From positions 148,763 to 212,762 of the forward strand of contig LNBX01000024.1 of assembly GCA_001567275.1 (NCBI GenBank): DNA of 64,000 bases, given 5' to 3'. The number at the start of each line of letters is the position of its first letter. Within the stretch, counting starts at the first letter, position 1. The notes under the pieces were generated by a model. It was not told where the DNA came from and did not search any database. It worked only from the letters and a program-made list of their open reading frames with translations. This stretch comes from Bacteroidetes bacterium OLB10 (GTDB taxonomy: Bacteria; Bacteroidota; Bacteroidia; AKYH767-A; OLB10). A program made the translations under genes and the position numbers. Positions 9,488-19,356 of the stretch are shown in pieces.

Positions 9488-11326
9488 TTTTCAGTTTTGG
9501 TAAGAGGGTTTTTCGGAAAAATTTTTCCTGTCATCTGTTTTTGTTGTCTTACTGCAGATGTGCATGCACAAACCGACAGCGCTAAAAACAGTACGCAGCA
9601 ACTCTATCGTAATATGGAGAACAAAACTTCGGGCAACAAGTACCTCCGTCAGTTTTACCGTCTTATTTTCAGGCCTGCAGGCAAAACAAGCAAACAACGC
9701 AGAGCAGATAAAACAGAAGTGATTTATCAGAATCCGGAGTGGCAGGGGTTGGCGGTTGGTGATATACATGTTACGGTTTACGATCCGTTTGGATATTCGC
9801 TGAGTGATACCTTGCGAAGACCTTCAGGATTTTTGCCCAAGGCAGGAAATTTCATGCATAGAAAAACAAGAACGAGTCAGATTATGGGTATGCTGCGGAT
9901 ATTGCCCGGAGAGTTGTATGACTCACTGCAAGTGCAGGAATCGGAAAGGCTTATACGAAAACAGATTTATGTGCGCGAAGTAAAAATCCTCCCTCACCTG
10001 AACGACAGCACAGGCAAGGTGGATATGAATGTGTATGTGCTGGATGCATGGAGCTTAATTGTAACCGGAAGTACTTCGGAAACTGCCACACGAATTGGTA
10101 TTTCAGAGAGAAATTTTGCCGGTATGGGTCATACATTCGAGAATTCGTACAAATGGTATTACAACAGAAAAGCGGATGTGTATGAAACCGGTTATACGGT
10201 TCCTGATATTTTGCGCAGCTACGCCATGGCAAAGGTTGCTTACACCTACGATGCCTATCATGGCGAAAAGAAAAGTATCATTGCTGAACGTCCGTTTTAT
10301 TCTTATGACACTCGTTATGCAGGTGGTGCTGCCTACAGTCAGAATTATGTGAAATCAAGATTTATTGCTGCCGATACTACTCAGATTACCACTTACCGCC
10401 AAAACATTACCGATTTGTGGGTAGGTCATGCTTTGAAACTTCTCAGAGGTAATGCCGCTTATCAGCGAGGTTCGCGGCTGGTTACTACTGCACGTTTCTA
10501 CAGCGAACAATATCCTGTAAAACCATCACCGCTGTTTGATACGTTGGGAATTTTTACCAATCAGAATTTTTATCTGGCAGGCATTGGATATTCTTCGCGT
10601 TTTTATAACACCGAAAAATATTTGTTTAAGTACGGACAAACAGAAGATGTTCCCTCAGGAAGAATGTTGGGAGCAACCATTGGCTACCGCGAAAAAAACG
10701 GAAGCGGAACGTGGTATGCAGGATTTACTGCCGGTGTGGGCGATTATACTTCATTGGGATATTTCAGTGCAATTGGTCAGTATGGAACTTATTTTTATAC
10801 AGCACGCCCGCGTGAGTCAACAGTAAAAATAAACGGCAGTTACTTCACACCATTGCTCACAGCAGGCAAATGGAAACTGCGACAGTTTTTGCGCATGGAG
10901 TCGGTATTGGGTATTGACAGGGTGTCTGATGAAGTGATTACTTTTAAAGATGAGCTGAATGGTTTTGAAGAATATCCTTATGGCACCAGCAGAATTACCG
11001 TTTCTTTTCAGACACAGTCGTATGCACCGGTTGATTTTTATGGATTCAGGTTTGGTCCTTATCTGGTGGCATCATTTGGAATGTTGGGCGAAAACGGAAA
11101 AGCATTTTCGCGAAGCCGCATTTATTCTTTGTTTGGTTTGGGATTGCTCATCCGCAACGATTATCTGGCACTGAGTAATTTTCAGTTGAGTTTTGCTTTC
11201 TATCCTGAACTTCCGGGCAAAGGGGTGGATGTTTTTAAATACAATCCACTGCGAAGCAGTAATTTCAGTTTGTCTGATTTTGACCTTGAAAAACCTTCTA
11301 CCGTTGAGCTGATTCAGAATAACTGA
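9488..11326 (+). CDS. BamA/TamA-like outer-membrane beta-barrel protein
   Basis: From the ATG at 9488 the protein is 612 aa with a signal sequence ending at ADVHAQ. An upstream TTG at 9458 in frame lacks support. After the signal comes a basic linker, then a region like POTRA repeats (GDIHVTVYDPFGYSLSDT through SLIVTGSTSETATRIGISER, with an F-x-G-x-G-H-like NFAGMGHTF). Long alternating aromatic/polar strands follow up to residue 580, typical of a large barrel. Many Bacteroidota carry such uncharacterised OMP85-like proteins. It may help insert or move proteins or lipids across the outer membrane, but the cargo is unknown. It stands alone, about 70 nt before the next promoter. Confidence 0.65.
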   Translation, partial: FSVLVRGFFGKIFPVICFCCLTADVHAQTDSAKNSTQQLYRNMENKTSGNKYLRQFYRLIFRPAGKTSKQRRADKTEVIYQNPEWQGLAVGDIHVTVYDPFGYSLSDTLRRPSGFLPKAGNFMHRKTRTSQIMGMLRILPGELYDSLQVQESERLIRKQIYVREVKILPHLNDSTGKVDMNVYVLDAWSLIVTGSTSETATRIGISERNFAGMGHTFENSYKWYYNRKADVYETGYTVPDILRSYAMAKVAYTYDAYHGEKKSIIAERPFYSYDTRYAGGAAYSQNYVKSRFIAADTTQITTYRQNITDLWVGHALKLLRGNAAYQRGSRLVTTARFYSEQYPVKPSPLFDTLGIFTNQNFYLAGIGYSSRFYNTEKYLFKYGQTEDVPSGRMLGATIGYREKNGSGTWYAGFTAGVGDYTSLGYFSAIGQYGTYFYTARPRESTVKINGSYFTPLLTAGKWKLRQFLRMESVLGIDRVSDEVITFKDELNGFEEYPYGTSRITVSFQTQSYAPVDFYGFRFGPYLVASFGMLGENGKAFSRSRIYSLFGLGLLIRNDYLALSNFQLSFAFYPELPGKGVDVFKYNPLRSSNFSLSDFDLEKPSTVELIQNN

Positions 11327-11354
11327 TGAATGTAAAATAAATATTGCAATAAGG

Positions 11355-11384
11355 TTGTTGCACCATGATGTTTCGCTATCTTTG
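11355..11384 (+). promoter_or_regulatory. Promoter of the CHU_C/PorP/OmpA operon
   Basis: TTG at 11355-11357, 19 nt, then TATCTTTG at 11377-11384: a full Bacteroidota promoter (TTG-N19-TAnnTTTG). The predicted transcription start near 11390 leaves only a few bases before ATG 11396 or ATG 11402, so the mRNA would be almost leaderless. Confidence 0.65.
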
Positions 11385-11395
11385 TTTACTTTCGC

Positions 11396-13780
11396 ATGTG
11401 TATGAGCATTGAAAATAGATTCAGGAGTTTTATAATTTTTCTGTTTGTGCTGTTGGGATTTTCGCAGGCAATGGCCACACATATTGTTGGTGGTGAAATT
11501 TATTACGATTATCTGGGGAACAACAACTACCGCGTTACCATGATTATATATCGCGACTGTTTCAATGGTGTTCCTCCTTTCGACAATCCCGCTTCCGTTG
11601 GTGTATATGATCAGAATAATAATCTGGTACGACAACTGGCAGTCACAGTAAATCCCGACTCTGTACTTATTCCTCCTACCATCAACAATCCCTGCTTTAT
11701 TCCTCCTACCAACATTTGTTACCGCAAAGCATCTTATACATTTTTTCTCAATCTTCCTCCCACATCAGGTGCATACTACATCGTTTATCAGCGTTGCTGC
11801 AGGAATAATACCATAAACAACATTTTAAATCCGGATCAGACTGGAGCCACATATATCGGAGAAATACGCACCAGTAATTTTTTCCCGAATTCAAGTCCGC
11901 GTTTCAATGCGTTGCCTCCTCCTTTCGCCTGTCTCAATTATCCGTTGGTATTCGACCATTCTGCAACCGACCCTGATGGCGACAGCATTCGTTATACTTT
12001 ATGTACACCCCTTATTGGTGGCGATACCCTGAATCCTGCACCTACACCACCTACTGCTCCTCCCTATAACAATGTGATTTATGTTCCTCCGTACGGAGTA
12101 AACAATATGCTGAATGGTACTCTGGGAATTCAGCCACTGAGTATTGATTCCATCACAGGACTACTCACTGCCACTCCCAACACTTATGGTCAGTTTGTGA
12201 TTGGAGTTTGTGCGAAAGAATATCGCAACAATGTTTATTTGGGTGAGACACGCAGAGATTATCAGCTGAATGTGGTGCCATGTCCTTCATTGGTGGTAGC
12301 AGCATTTCTGAATCCTATAACCAGTTGTGGCAGCAATACTGTAACTTTTCAGAATGGAAGTTATGGTGCAGTATCTTATCACTGGGATTTTGGTGTGGAT
12401 GGTGCTACTGATGATACATCCAATGCTGTTAATCCCGTATTTACCTATCCTGATACCGGAACTTATACAGTAACGCTGCTGGCATTTTCGCTGTTTAATC
12501 CTAACTGTGCGGATACCGTCACCGGTATTGTAAATGTGCGGCCACAGATGGTTGCTGATTTTACTTTTACCAAAGACAGCTGCACCAATCAGTTTCAGTT
12601 TAATGATACCATTCTTTCGGCTTTTACTCCTTCATCGGTTTCTTACAGCTGGAATTTTGGAGATAACACATCTTCAGGTATTCACAACCCACAACACACT
12701 TATAGTTCTCCGGGCAACTATAATGTAACACTGATAGCATCGGCTGACGGCTGTAAAGATACTGTCGTCAAAACTGTGACTGCTTTGCCGGTGTTAACTG
12801 CCTCTACTCATTTGATAAAAAATGTTTCCTGTTCAGGACTTTGCGATGGTGCCGGTTATATACAGGCGGTAAATAATCAGGGGCCGTTCACCATACTGTG
12901 GACAAATCCACCCGGACAAACAAATGATTCCATCAGTAATCTTTGCAGCGGCACATACAATGCAGTGATTACCGACTCTGCCGGATGCACTGCCTCAGCT
13001 ACACTTGCAATTACCGAACCTGCACCTTTGAATTTGAGTGTAAGCACCACACCTGATTACTGCGGAGGATTGTGTGTGGGTACAGCTTCTGCACAGGTAA
13101 CCGGGGGCACTGCTCCTTACAGTTATAACTGGAGTAACGGAAATACAACCTCTTCAATACAACATTTGTGTGATGGCAATTATACGATAACAGTAACGGA
13201 TGCCAATGGTTGCACCTTGCCTCCTATTGTGGCTACAGTAGTTTATATTGACTCAATACCACCACTGGAAGTTATTCCGGATTCAGCCGTAATTTATTTA
13301 GGTCAAAGTGTAAATCTGCAGTCCACAGTTGCAGCAGGTTATACCTATAACTGGCAACCGCCCACATTCTTAAACAACAGCGCAATTGCCAGCCCCGTTA
13401 GTACACCTGCACAGGACATTCAGTACGTGCTGACAATAACAGATCAGTATGGATGCACCAACAGAGATACTTCTGTCATTCATGTGTTGATTTATATTTG
13501 TGATGAACCTGAAATTTATATTCCCAACGCATTTTCACCCAATGACGACAATAACAATGATGTAGTGTATGTGTATGGTGATCAGATAAAAGAATTGTTG
13601 TTCCGCATTTACGACCGGTGGGGCGAGAAAGTATTTGAAACCACTAAACCTGGTGAAGGATGGGACGGCACTTACAAGGGCAAGAAGGTAATGCCAGGAG
13701 TGTTTGTATATTATGTGGAAGCCACTTGTTACAACGATGAGAAATTTTTCAAAAAAGGAAATATTACGGTTATACATTAA
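11396..13780 (+). CDS. Gliding-motility-associated CHU_C-domain surface protein with PKD and SprB-like repeats
   Basis: About 794 aa (792 if the second ATG, 11402, is used). The signal peptide ends near SQAMATHIVGG. The first part is the THIVGGEIYYDYLG domain common in large Bacteroidota surface proteins. PKD-like domains follow (VSYHWDFGVDG; VSYSWNFGDNTSSG). Then come two SprB-type repeats (around TSSIQHLCDGNYTITVTDAN). The end, from YIPNAFSPNDDNN to the last residue, is the CHU_C/gliding-motility-associated C-terminal domain used for T9SS export (type B-like). It is probably exported by T9SS and attached at the surface as an adhesin. The PorP/SprF gene follows after 3 nt, the usual pairing of type B cargo with a dedicated SprF-like partner. 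Confidence 0.85.
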   Translation: MCMSIENRFRSFIIFLFVLLGFSQAMATHIVGGEIYYDYLGNNNYRVTMIIYRDCFNGVPPFDNPASVGVYDQNNNLVRQLAVTVNPDSVLIPPTINNPCFIPPTNICYRKASYTFFLNLPPTSGAYYIVYQRCCRNNTINNILNPDQTGATYIGEIRTSNFFPNSSPRFNALPPPFACLNYPLVFDHSATDPDGDSIRYTLCTPLIGGDTLNPAPTPPTAPPYNNVIYVPPYGVNNMLNGTLGIQPLSIDSITGLLTATPNTYGQFVIGVCAKEYRNNVYLGETRRDYQLNVVPCPSLVVAAFLNPITSCGSNTVTFQNGSYGAVSYHWDFGVDGATDDTSNAVNPVFTYPDTGTYTVTLLAFSLFNPNCADTVTGIVNVRPQMVADFTFTKDSCTNQFQFNDTILSAFTPSSVSYSWNFGDNTSSGIHNPQHTYSSPGNYNVTLIASADGCKDTVVKTVTALPVLTASTHLIKNVSCSGLCDGAGYIQAVNNQGPFTILWTNPPGQTNDSISNLCSGTYNAVITDSAGCTASATLAITEPAPLNLSVSTTPDYCGGLCVGTASAQVTGGTAPYSYNWSNGNTTSSIQHLCDGNYTITVTDANGCTLPPIVATVVYIDSIPPLEVIPDSAVIYLGQSVNLQSTVAAGYTYNWQPPTFLNNSAIASPVSTPAQDIQYVLTITDQYGCTNRDTSVIHVLIYICDEPEIYIPNAFSPNDDNNNDVVYVYGDQIKELLFRIYDRWGEKVFETTKPGEGWDGTYKGKKVMPGVFVYYVEATCYNDEKFFKKGNITVIH

Positions 13781-13783
13781 CGA

Positions 13784-14788
13784 ATGAAAAAAATAATTTT
13801 ACATATAACCTTTATTTTTCTTTTGGCTGAAATAGCTTCTGCACAGGATGTACATTTTTCGCAGTTCGATTTTTCGCCATTGCATCAGAGTGCTGCCAAC
13901 ACCGGAAATTTTAATGGTGATTATCGTTTTACGGCTATTCACCGCAATCAGTATCGCTCAGTTACGGTACCTTATAAATCTATCGGTGCATCATTCGATA
14001 TGAATCACAATCTGACGGACGAAAAGATGAGTTACTGGAGTTCAGGAATTATGTTTGAGCAGGACAAAACCGGTGATGCAGGTTATTCTACTCTTGATAT
14101 TGAGTTATCTGTTGCATGGAACCGTTTTTTAGACAGTGATAAAAAACATCGCATAACACTGGGATTGCAACCGGGATGGTTTCAGAACGGATTGGATTTT
14201 TCTGAATTGTATTTCGGAAATCAGTATGACAATGGTTCATTCGATTCAAATTTGCCAACCAATGAAAATCCTGATCAAACAAAAAACAATAATTTCAATC
14301 TGAATGCGGGACTTGGTTATCGTTACCTTTTTTCAGAGGAGTCAGACATGCAGATTATTTTAGGAATGAATCACCTGAACAAGCCCAACCTCTCTTATTA
14401 TGGCGATAAAGCACCATTGTTTATGCGTTTTACTGCTCTTGCAATGTTTAATATCCGCATGAGCGAGCGGTTGTATTTACTTCCGCAGTTATTGTATTAT
14501 AACCAGAATAAGTTTAACCAGATTAATGGTGGAGCCAATCTGTCATTCCGTTCTGCTGATACTAAAAATTATCGTTTTCTGGCAGGGGTTTTCTACAGGA
14601 ATAAGGATGCCGTGATTGGAAGATTAGGAGCAGGCTATAACAATCTTGATATTGGATTTGCTTATGATTTCAATATTTCTGATTTAAAACGTGCAAGCAA
14701 TGGAAGAGGTGCGTATGAAATTGCACTTACTTATATTATTCATACCGTAAAACCATTGAAAAAGAATCCGCCTTGTCCGGTTTACTGA
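13784..14788 (+). CDS. PorP/SprF family type IX secretion membrane protein
   Basis: 334 aa, signal peptide MKKIILHITFIFLLAEIASA, then the family hallmark QDVHFSQFDFSPLHQSAANT near the mature N-terminus. A predicted beta barrel of amphipathic strands follows, with a typical YEIALTYIIH-like end. PorP/SprF proteins sit in the outer membrane and are needed for surface delivery or anchoring of CHU_C-type cargo. It begins 3 nt after the cargo gene and is followed 22 nt later by the OmpA/TPR gene, so all three are one transcript. The cargo of this copy is most likely the protein at 11396-13780. Confidence 0.9.
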   Translation: MKKIILHITFIFLLAEIASAQDVHFSQFDFSPLHQSAANTGNFNGDYRFTAIHRNQYRSVTVPYKSIGASFDMNHNLTDEKMSYWSSGIMFEQDKTGDAGYSTLDIELSVAWNRFLDSDKKHRITLGLQPGWFQNGLDFSELYFGNQYDNGSFDSNLPTNENPDQTKNNNFNLNAGLGYRYLFSEESDMQIILGMNHLNKPNLSYYGDKAPLFMRFTALAMFNIRMSERLYLLPQLLYYNQNKFNQINGGANLSFRSADTKNYRFLAGVFYRNKDAVIGRLGAGYNNLDIGFAYDFNISDLKRASNGRGAYEIALTYIIHTVKPLKKNPPCPVY

Positions 14789-14810
14789 TTTTAAAATGAT
14801 ACAGCGTTAG

Positions 14811-16775
14811 ATGAAGTTGAAAATAATTTTTGTAATCGGTTTTGTTTTGTGTGGTATAGTTGCAACTGCGCAAAGCCCGTCAGCGTATGTGCGTGCAGGT
14901 GATAAAGCAATGGAACAGGCTGATTATTATTCAGCATCAACCTATTATTACTCAGCGTATGTGGCAGATGCTTCCAACACGGAAGTGGTGTACAAACTGG
15001 CAGATGCATGCCGTCAGTACAATGATTATGAAAATGCTGAAAAATATTTTACCAAAGCCTATGCCCTCGATCGTGAGCACCGTTATCCGCTCATATCCTT
15101 TTATCTGGCTGATATGAAGCAGCGACTTGGTGATTATTCCGAAGCTTCAAAAATTTATTCCAACTACCTTCAGATGTTTGGCCGCGACAGCAGCTATTAT
15201 ACTTATAAAGCACGTTTCGAGATGGAAAGCTGCAACAGGGTGAACGAGATTCTGAAAGATACCGTACAGGCTGATATCAATAATCTCGGTACAGAAATCA
15301 ACTCGGTATATTCTGATTTTGCAGCACAATATACTGATAGTACGCAGTTGGTTTATTCTTCATTGCGATATCTTAATGAAAATTCAAAAACAAAAAAGCG
15401 CAACAAGTATATTTCAAAAATTCTGTCGTCAGAAAATGAAAAGCAAACATGGAGCAAGCCTGTTGCATTGGGTGCAACCATCAATGCTGACGGATTGCAT
15501 TCATGCAATTCTGCAATCAGCAGTAATAACACGTTTATGATTTACACACAGTGCAGCCAGGTTAAAGACAAGTTGATTTGCGAATTGTATTACAGCATGC
15601 ATAAGGATGGAGAGTGGACAAAGGCTGTGCGATTGAATGACAGCATCAACTTAAAAGGTTATACAGCCACCATGCCATGTATTGCCAATAATGGAATAAG
15701 TGGTTACACTGTTTATTTTGTGAGTGATCGCCCGGGAGGTTTTGGCAAACTTGATATCTGGAAAAGTGAAGTGAATGCTGAATTTCAGTTTTCAAATCCT
15801 GTGAATGCAGGGCCTGAAATCAATACTCCGGATGATGACATTACTCCATTTTACGATAACCTGAACAATGTATTTTATTTTTCGAGTGACGGACATCATG
15901 GTTTGGGTGGTTTTGATGTTTATAAAGTTCTTTCTGCAGGAGGGCAGGTTATGAATGCCGGTTACCCCATCAACACCAGCTACAACGATTTGTATTTTAC
16001 CGCTTATCCCAATAAATTTTTATTGTCGTCAAACAGACCGGGCTCTATGTATATCAAGGCACGAACCTGCTGCTATGATATTTATGAAGGTGTTTATCGT
16101 GACACAACAAAGAAGACAGATTCTGTAAAAATACTTCAGCCACTGACTGCATTGGATTCGTCACGTCAGGAAACCGCAAAGCAGATAGAACCACTGCTGC
16201 CGATGAAACTTTATTTTGATAATGACCGACCTGACCCCAAAACCATGCTCACTGTTACACGCCACAACTATGTTGAATTATACAATCAATACATTGCCAG
16301 GGAGCCGGAGTATGTACAGAATTACATTGCCGGTATTACTGACAATGCAAAAATGCTGGATGCAAAGAAAAGGATGACTGACTTTTTTACGAATACCGTA
16401 AAGAAGAGCTTTAATGACCTGGATCGTTTTTCAGGATTGCTGCTTAAACAATTGCAGGCAGGCGATAAAATTGAAATAGCAGTAAGAGGCTCTGCCAGCC
16501 CTCTTGCCGAAAGTAATTACAACAAAAATCTTTCGAAGCGAAGAATAAGCAGTGTGATGAATTTCTGGAAGACTTACGATAACGGAAAGCTGTATAATTT
16601 TATCAGCAATGGTTCGTTGAAGGTTGTGGAAGAACCTGTTGGAGAAGATATGGTAGGTAAGAACATCAGTGACGATTTGAAGGATAAACGTAATTCTGTA
16701 TTTAGCCCTGCAGCGTCATCGTTGCGTTACATAGAAGTAATCAGGGTATTAAACAACGGAGTCCCGGTAGAGTAA
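14811..16775 (+). CDS. OmpA-family protein with TPR and PD40-like propeller (PorE/SprE-like)
   Basis: 654 aa with a signal peptide ending at ATAQ. TPR-like helices occupy about residues 20-140 (SAYVRAGDKAMEQADYYSAS; YENAEKYFTKAYALDREHRY). A beta-propeller-like part follows with repeats such as VYFVSDRPGGFGKLDIW and NVFYFSSDGHHGLGGFDVYK. The C-terminal OmpA-like part has LYFDNDRPDP and NYNKNLSKRRISSVMNFW, the peptidoglycan-binding pattern. This domain order is that of T9SS-linked OmpA proteins that tie the outer membrane complex to the cell wall. It is the last gene of the operon with the PorP/SprF and CHU_C genes. Confidence 0.85.
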   Translation: MKLKIIFVIGFVLCGIVATAQSPSAYVRAGDKAMEQADYYSASTYYYSAYVADASNTEVVYKLADACRQYNDYENAEKYFTKAYALDREHRYPLISFYLADMKQRLGDYSEASKIYSNYLQMFGRDSSYYTYKARFEMESCNRVNEILKDTVQADINNLGTEINSVYSDFAAQYTDSTQLVYSSLRYLNENSKTKKRNKYISKILSSENEKQTWSKPVALGATINADGLHSCNSAISSNNTFMIYTQCSQVKDKLICELYYSMHKDGEWTKAVRLNDSINLKGYTATMPCIANNGISGYTVYFVSDRPGGFGKLDIWKSEVNAEFQFSNPVNAGPEINTPDDDITPFYDNLNNVFYFSSDGHHGLGGFDVYKVLSAGGQVMNAGYPINTSYNDLYFTAYPNKFLLSSNRPGSMYIKARTCCYDIYEGVYRDTTKKTDSVKILQPLTALDSSRQETAKQIEPLLPMKLYFDNDRPDPKTMLTVTRHNYVELYNQYIAREPEYVQNYIAGITDNAKMLDAKKRMTDFFTNTVKKSFNDLDRFSGLLLKQLQAGDKIEIAVRGSASPLAESNYNKNLSKRRISSVMNFWKTYDNGKLYNFISNGSLKVVEEPVGEDMVGKNISDDLKDKRNSVFSPAASSLRYIEVIRVLNNGVPVE

Positions 16776-16811
16776 TTTGCAAATTCATGTAATTCCGATT
16801 GAGCTAATTCC

Positions 16812-16819
16812 TAAATTTG
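16812..16819 (+). promoter_or_regulatory. -7 promoter box upstream of the hybrid kinase
   Basis: TAAATTTG, exact match to TAnnTTTG. It overlaps the TTG at 16817 that would otherwise be the longest start, which argues for a start farther downstream. No well-spaced -33 TTG is seen. Confidence 0.45.
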
Positions 16820-16837
16820 CAGGAAAGTCAGAAAATA

Positions 16838-19351
16838 TTGAATAACGGACAACAGAAAATAAACAGTTTACGCGAACAGGCCGAATCGCTGATGACGATT
16901 GACCCAGGGAATGCATTGCAGTCAGTGGAAGAAGCATTTTTATTACTTACCAAGGAGCCTGACAGCGAAAAAGCTCTTGCTGAATGTGGATTGCAACTTG
17001 CAACAGCTTATCATAACAGCAGAGAAGATTTAAAAGCGATAAAAATTATTACGCAGTGCTTAGACGAAAAGGCCATTGCAGAACATGCCAAACTCAATAT
17101 CCCATTGCATGAGTTTGCTGCTGAAATTTATTCCGGTTTAGGGCAACATGACAAAGCGCTGGAGCATCTGCTTAAAATTGCATCATCCTACACTTCGGTA
17201 AAAGATAAATCCAAACTCGGACACATCTTAAATAAAATCGGAGAAACCCATAAAATGCTCAGCGAATATGCTGAAGCGATAGCACAACATGAGCATGCAC
17301 TTAAGATATTTGAAGAGTTGGACAATAAAGAGCAGATTGCTGTTTCAAATTATTATATCGGTAATTGCTACAACTGGGCCGATGAATTGGATATTTCATA
17401 CAACTACCTGATCAAAGGACTTAAAACTGCTGAGAAACTAAGAAACCCTGAGCTGAAGATTAAGCCACTCGGAAGTCTTGCAATCTTATTTACCAAACAG
17501 AAGAATTACGAAAAATCATTAGATTATTTTTTTGATGCAATTGACAATTGCAGCCTTGTTGACAATGTAAGACTGAAAAGTGATTTACTGAAGAGCCTTG
17601 GCAATTTGTACAATCAGATGGGACGCTACAACGATGCAATAAGAGTGTTGCTGGAAGCTGCTGAAATTTGTCATAAACTCAATCTGAAGCAACCTTTGCA
17701 TCTGGTGAATTTGTTTTTGTCGGATTCATACAAAGCACTTGGTAACCATGAGAAAGCACTTGAACATTTTAAATCTTATCATCAGCTGTGTCGTGAAATA
17801 CAGAGTGAGGCGGTAAGCTTAAAAACGAAAGGCTTGCAGTTAAAATATAATCTGGAAGAAACAGAGAGACAGAAAATGTTGGTTGAGCAATCGTTGTTGC
17901 TGAAGGATACTTTTTTGGCCAACGTAAGCCATGAGTTTCGTACGCCTCTCAACGGCATCATCGGAATGGCGAATCTATTAGCTGATGCCAATCTTCCGAA
18001 AGAGCAACAAAATTATTTGGCTACCATCAGAAATTCAGCTTATCAGTTGGTTTATATCGTTGACGATATTCTGGATTATGCCCGCCTGAATACAGGCCAG
18101 GTGGTTTCGTCTGAGCATATAGCCAGTCTGAATCAGGCCGTGACCGAAACTATAAAAAGACTTGCAGAACGTTACCCTGAGAAAACAATTGAAACAGATA
18201 CTGATTTCAAAGAAGAAGACGAGTTGATTTTTGACGACATACTTTTCCGAAAAGTTATTTATAATATTTTGTTTTTCGGAAGTGCATTTTCAAGTAATGA
18301 CAAAATTCAACTGGCAATTTATCATTCACAGAATAAATTGTTTGCCAATATCAAATTCAACATACATAGCAAAAAGGCGTTTCCGCGTCCGGAAGATTTT
18401 TTTGAACTCAACAATCCCCATTTCACTCAGGCCGGATTAAATGGATACGGGCTTGGATTATCGCTGATTAATGCACGGACATTTACACAGATTGCAGGAG
18501 GAAAAATTTCTGTCAAACTTGAAAATATGAAGTGCAGCTTTGTGGTTGAACTTCCTTACAAACTCAGCCCGTCATTAAAAAAGACAACTGAAAGAAGTAA
18601 AGCAACGGTAAAAACTACCGCTTCCATTCTGCTGGTGGAAGACAATAAAATCAATCAGTTTCTGGCACGCACCATGTTGCAGAAAAAAGGCCACACGGTG
18701 GAACTGGCTTCCGATGGCGAAGAAGCATTGCATCTCCTTCGTGATCAGCATTTTGATTTGATTATTACCGATGTGCAGATGCCCGGGATGGACGGATATC
18801 AGCTTACTTCGCAAATACGAACTACGTTACCTTCACCGGCATGCAGTACTCCTGTAATTGCTTTGACTGCTTACGAGTCAACGGCTGAAAAAGATAAGGC
18901 AAAGGAATCAGGCATGACAGATTTCCTTACAAAACCTTATCTGCCTGAGCAGTTGTATGATATGATCAGTAAGCATCTGAATAAGGATAATCAGGAAGTG
19001 CCGTTTTTTGATTTTGATATTGATGAAATTTACGACAACCTGTTAACGCTGATGTCAGGCGACCGCAAGGAGACAGCCAATCTTATAAACATGTTCAGTA
19101 ATCAGTTTCCTGAATTGCTGAGCGACATGACCAAAAGAACATTGGCGGAGGATGCAAAAGGTTTATACAAAGCAGCACATAAGATAAAACCCAACCTCAT
19201 GTTGTTTAAGAACAACCTGCTCACTCATCTGATTGAGAAAATTGAGAAAAAAGCAAAAGAGGGGAAAATCAATTTTGAACTGACACAATCTGTCAGAGAA
19301 CTAACAGGGATGACACAGCAGATTATTAATCAGCTCGGAAACCCGAAGTAA
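16838..19351 (+). CDS. Cytoplasmic TPR hybrid sensor kinase (HisKA-degenerate HATPase-REC-HPt)
   Basis: About 837 aa, no signal peptide or membrane segment. The first ~330 residues are TPR repeats (for example KALEHLLKIASSYTSVKDKS; EAIAQHEHALKIFEEL). A short coiled coil leads to HisKA with VSHEFRTPLNGIIG (His near residue 370). The ATPase domain keeps a G2-like GYGLGLSL, but its N box reads YNILFFGSAFSS rather than the N-x-x-N-A form, and the usual D-x-G-x-G is absent. REC has LLVEDNKIN, phospho-acceptor TDVQMPGMDG and LTKPY. A C-terminal HPt has AAHKIKPN. No ATG lies near the 5' end: the start is either TTG 16838 or ATG 16892. It may be a pseudokinase or phosphorelay scaffold; the degenerate ATPase is seen in sequence, the role is inferred. 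Confidence 0.8.
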   Translation: MNNGQQKINSLREQAESLMTIDPGNALQSVEEAFLLLTKEPDSEKALAECGLQLATAYHNSREDLKAIKIITQCLDEKAIAEHAKLNIPLHEFAAEIYSGLGQHDKALEHLLKIASSYTSVKDKSKLGHILNKIGETHKMLSEYAEAIAQHEHALKIFEELDNKEQIAVSNYYIGNCYNWADELDISYNYLIKGLKTAEKLRNPELKIKPLGSLAILFTKQKNYEKSLDYFFDAIDNCSLVDNVRLKSDLLKSLGNLYNQMGRYNDAIRVLLEAAEICHKLNLKQPLHLVNLFLSDSYKALGNHEKALEHFKSYHQLCREIQSEAVSLKTKGLQLKYNLEETERQKMLVEQSLLLKDTFLANVSHEFRTPLNGIIGMANLLADANLPKEQQNYLATIRNSAYQLVYIVDDILDYARLNTGQVVSSEHIASLNQAVTETIKRLAERYPEKTIETDTDFKEEDELIFDDILFRKVIYNILFFGSAFSSNDKIQLAIYHSQNKLFANIKFNIHSKKAFPRPEDFFELNNPHFTQAGLNGYGLGLSLINARTFTQIAGGKISVKLENMKCSFVVELPYKLSPSLKKTTERSKATVKTTASILLVEDNKINQFLARTMLQKKGHTVELASDGEEALHLLRDQHFDLIITDVQMPGMDGYQLTSQIRTTLPSPACSTPVIALTAYESTAEKDKAKESGMTDFLTKPYLPEQLYDMISKHLNKDNQEVPFFDFDIDEIYDNLLTLMSGDRKETANLINMFSNQFPELLSDMTKRTLAEDAKGLYKAAHKIKPNLMLFKNNLLTHLIEKIEKKAKEGKINFELTQSVRELTGMTQQIINQLGNPK

Positions 19352-19356
19352 GCAGT

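Noticed and set aside
11072..11635. 187-aa open frame antisense to the barrel and CHU_C genes
   Set aside because: It is the shadow of two well-supported genes and covers their promoter.
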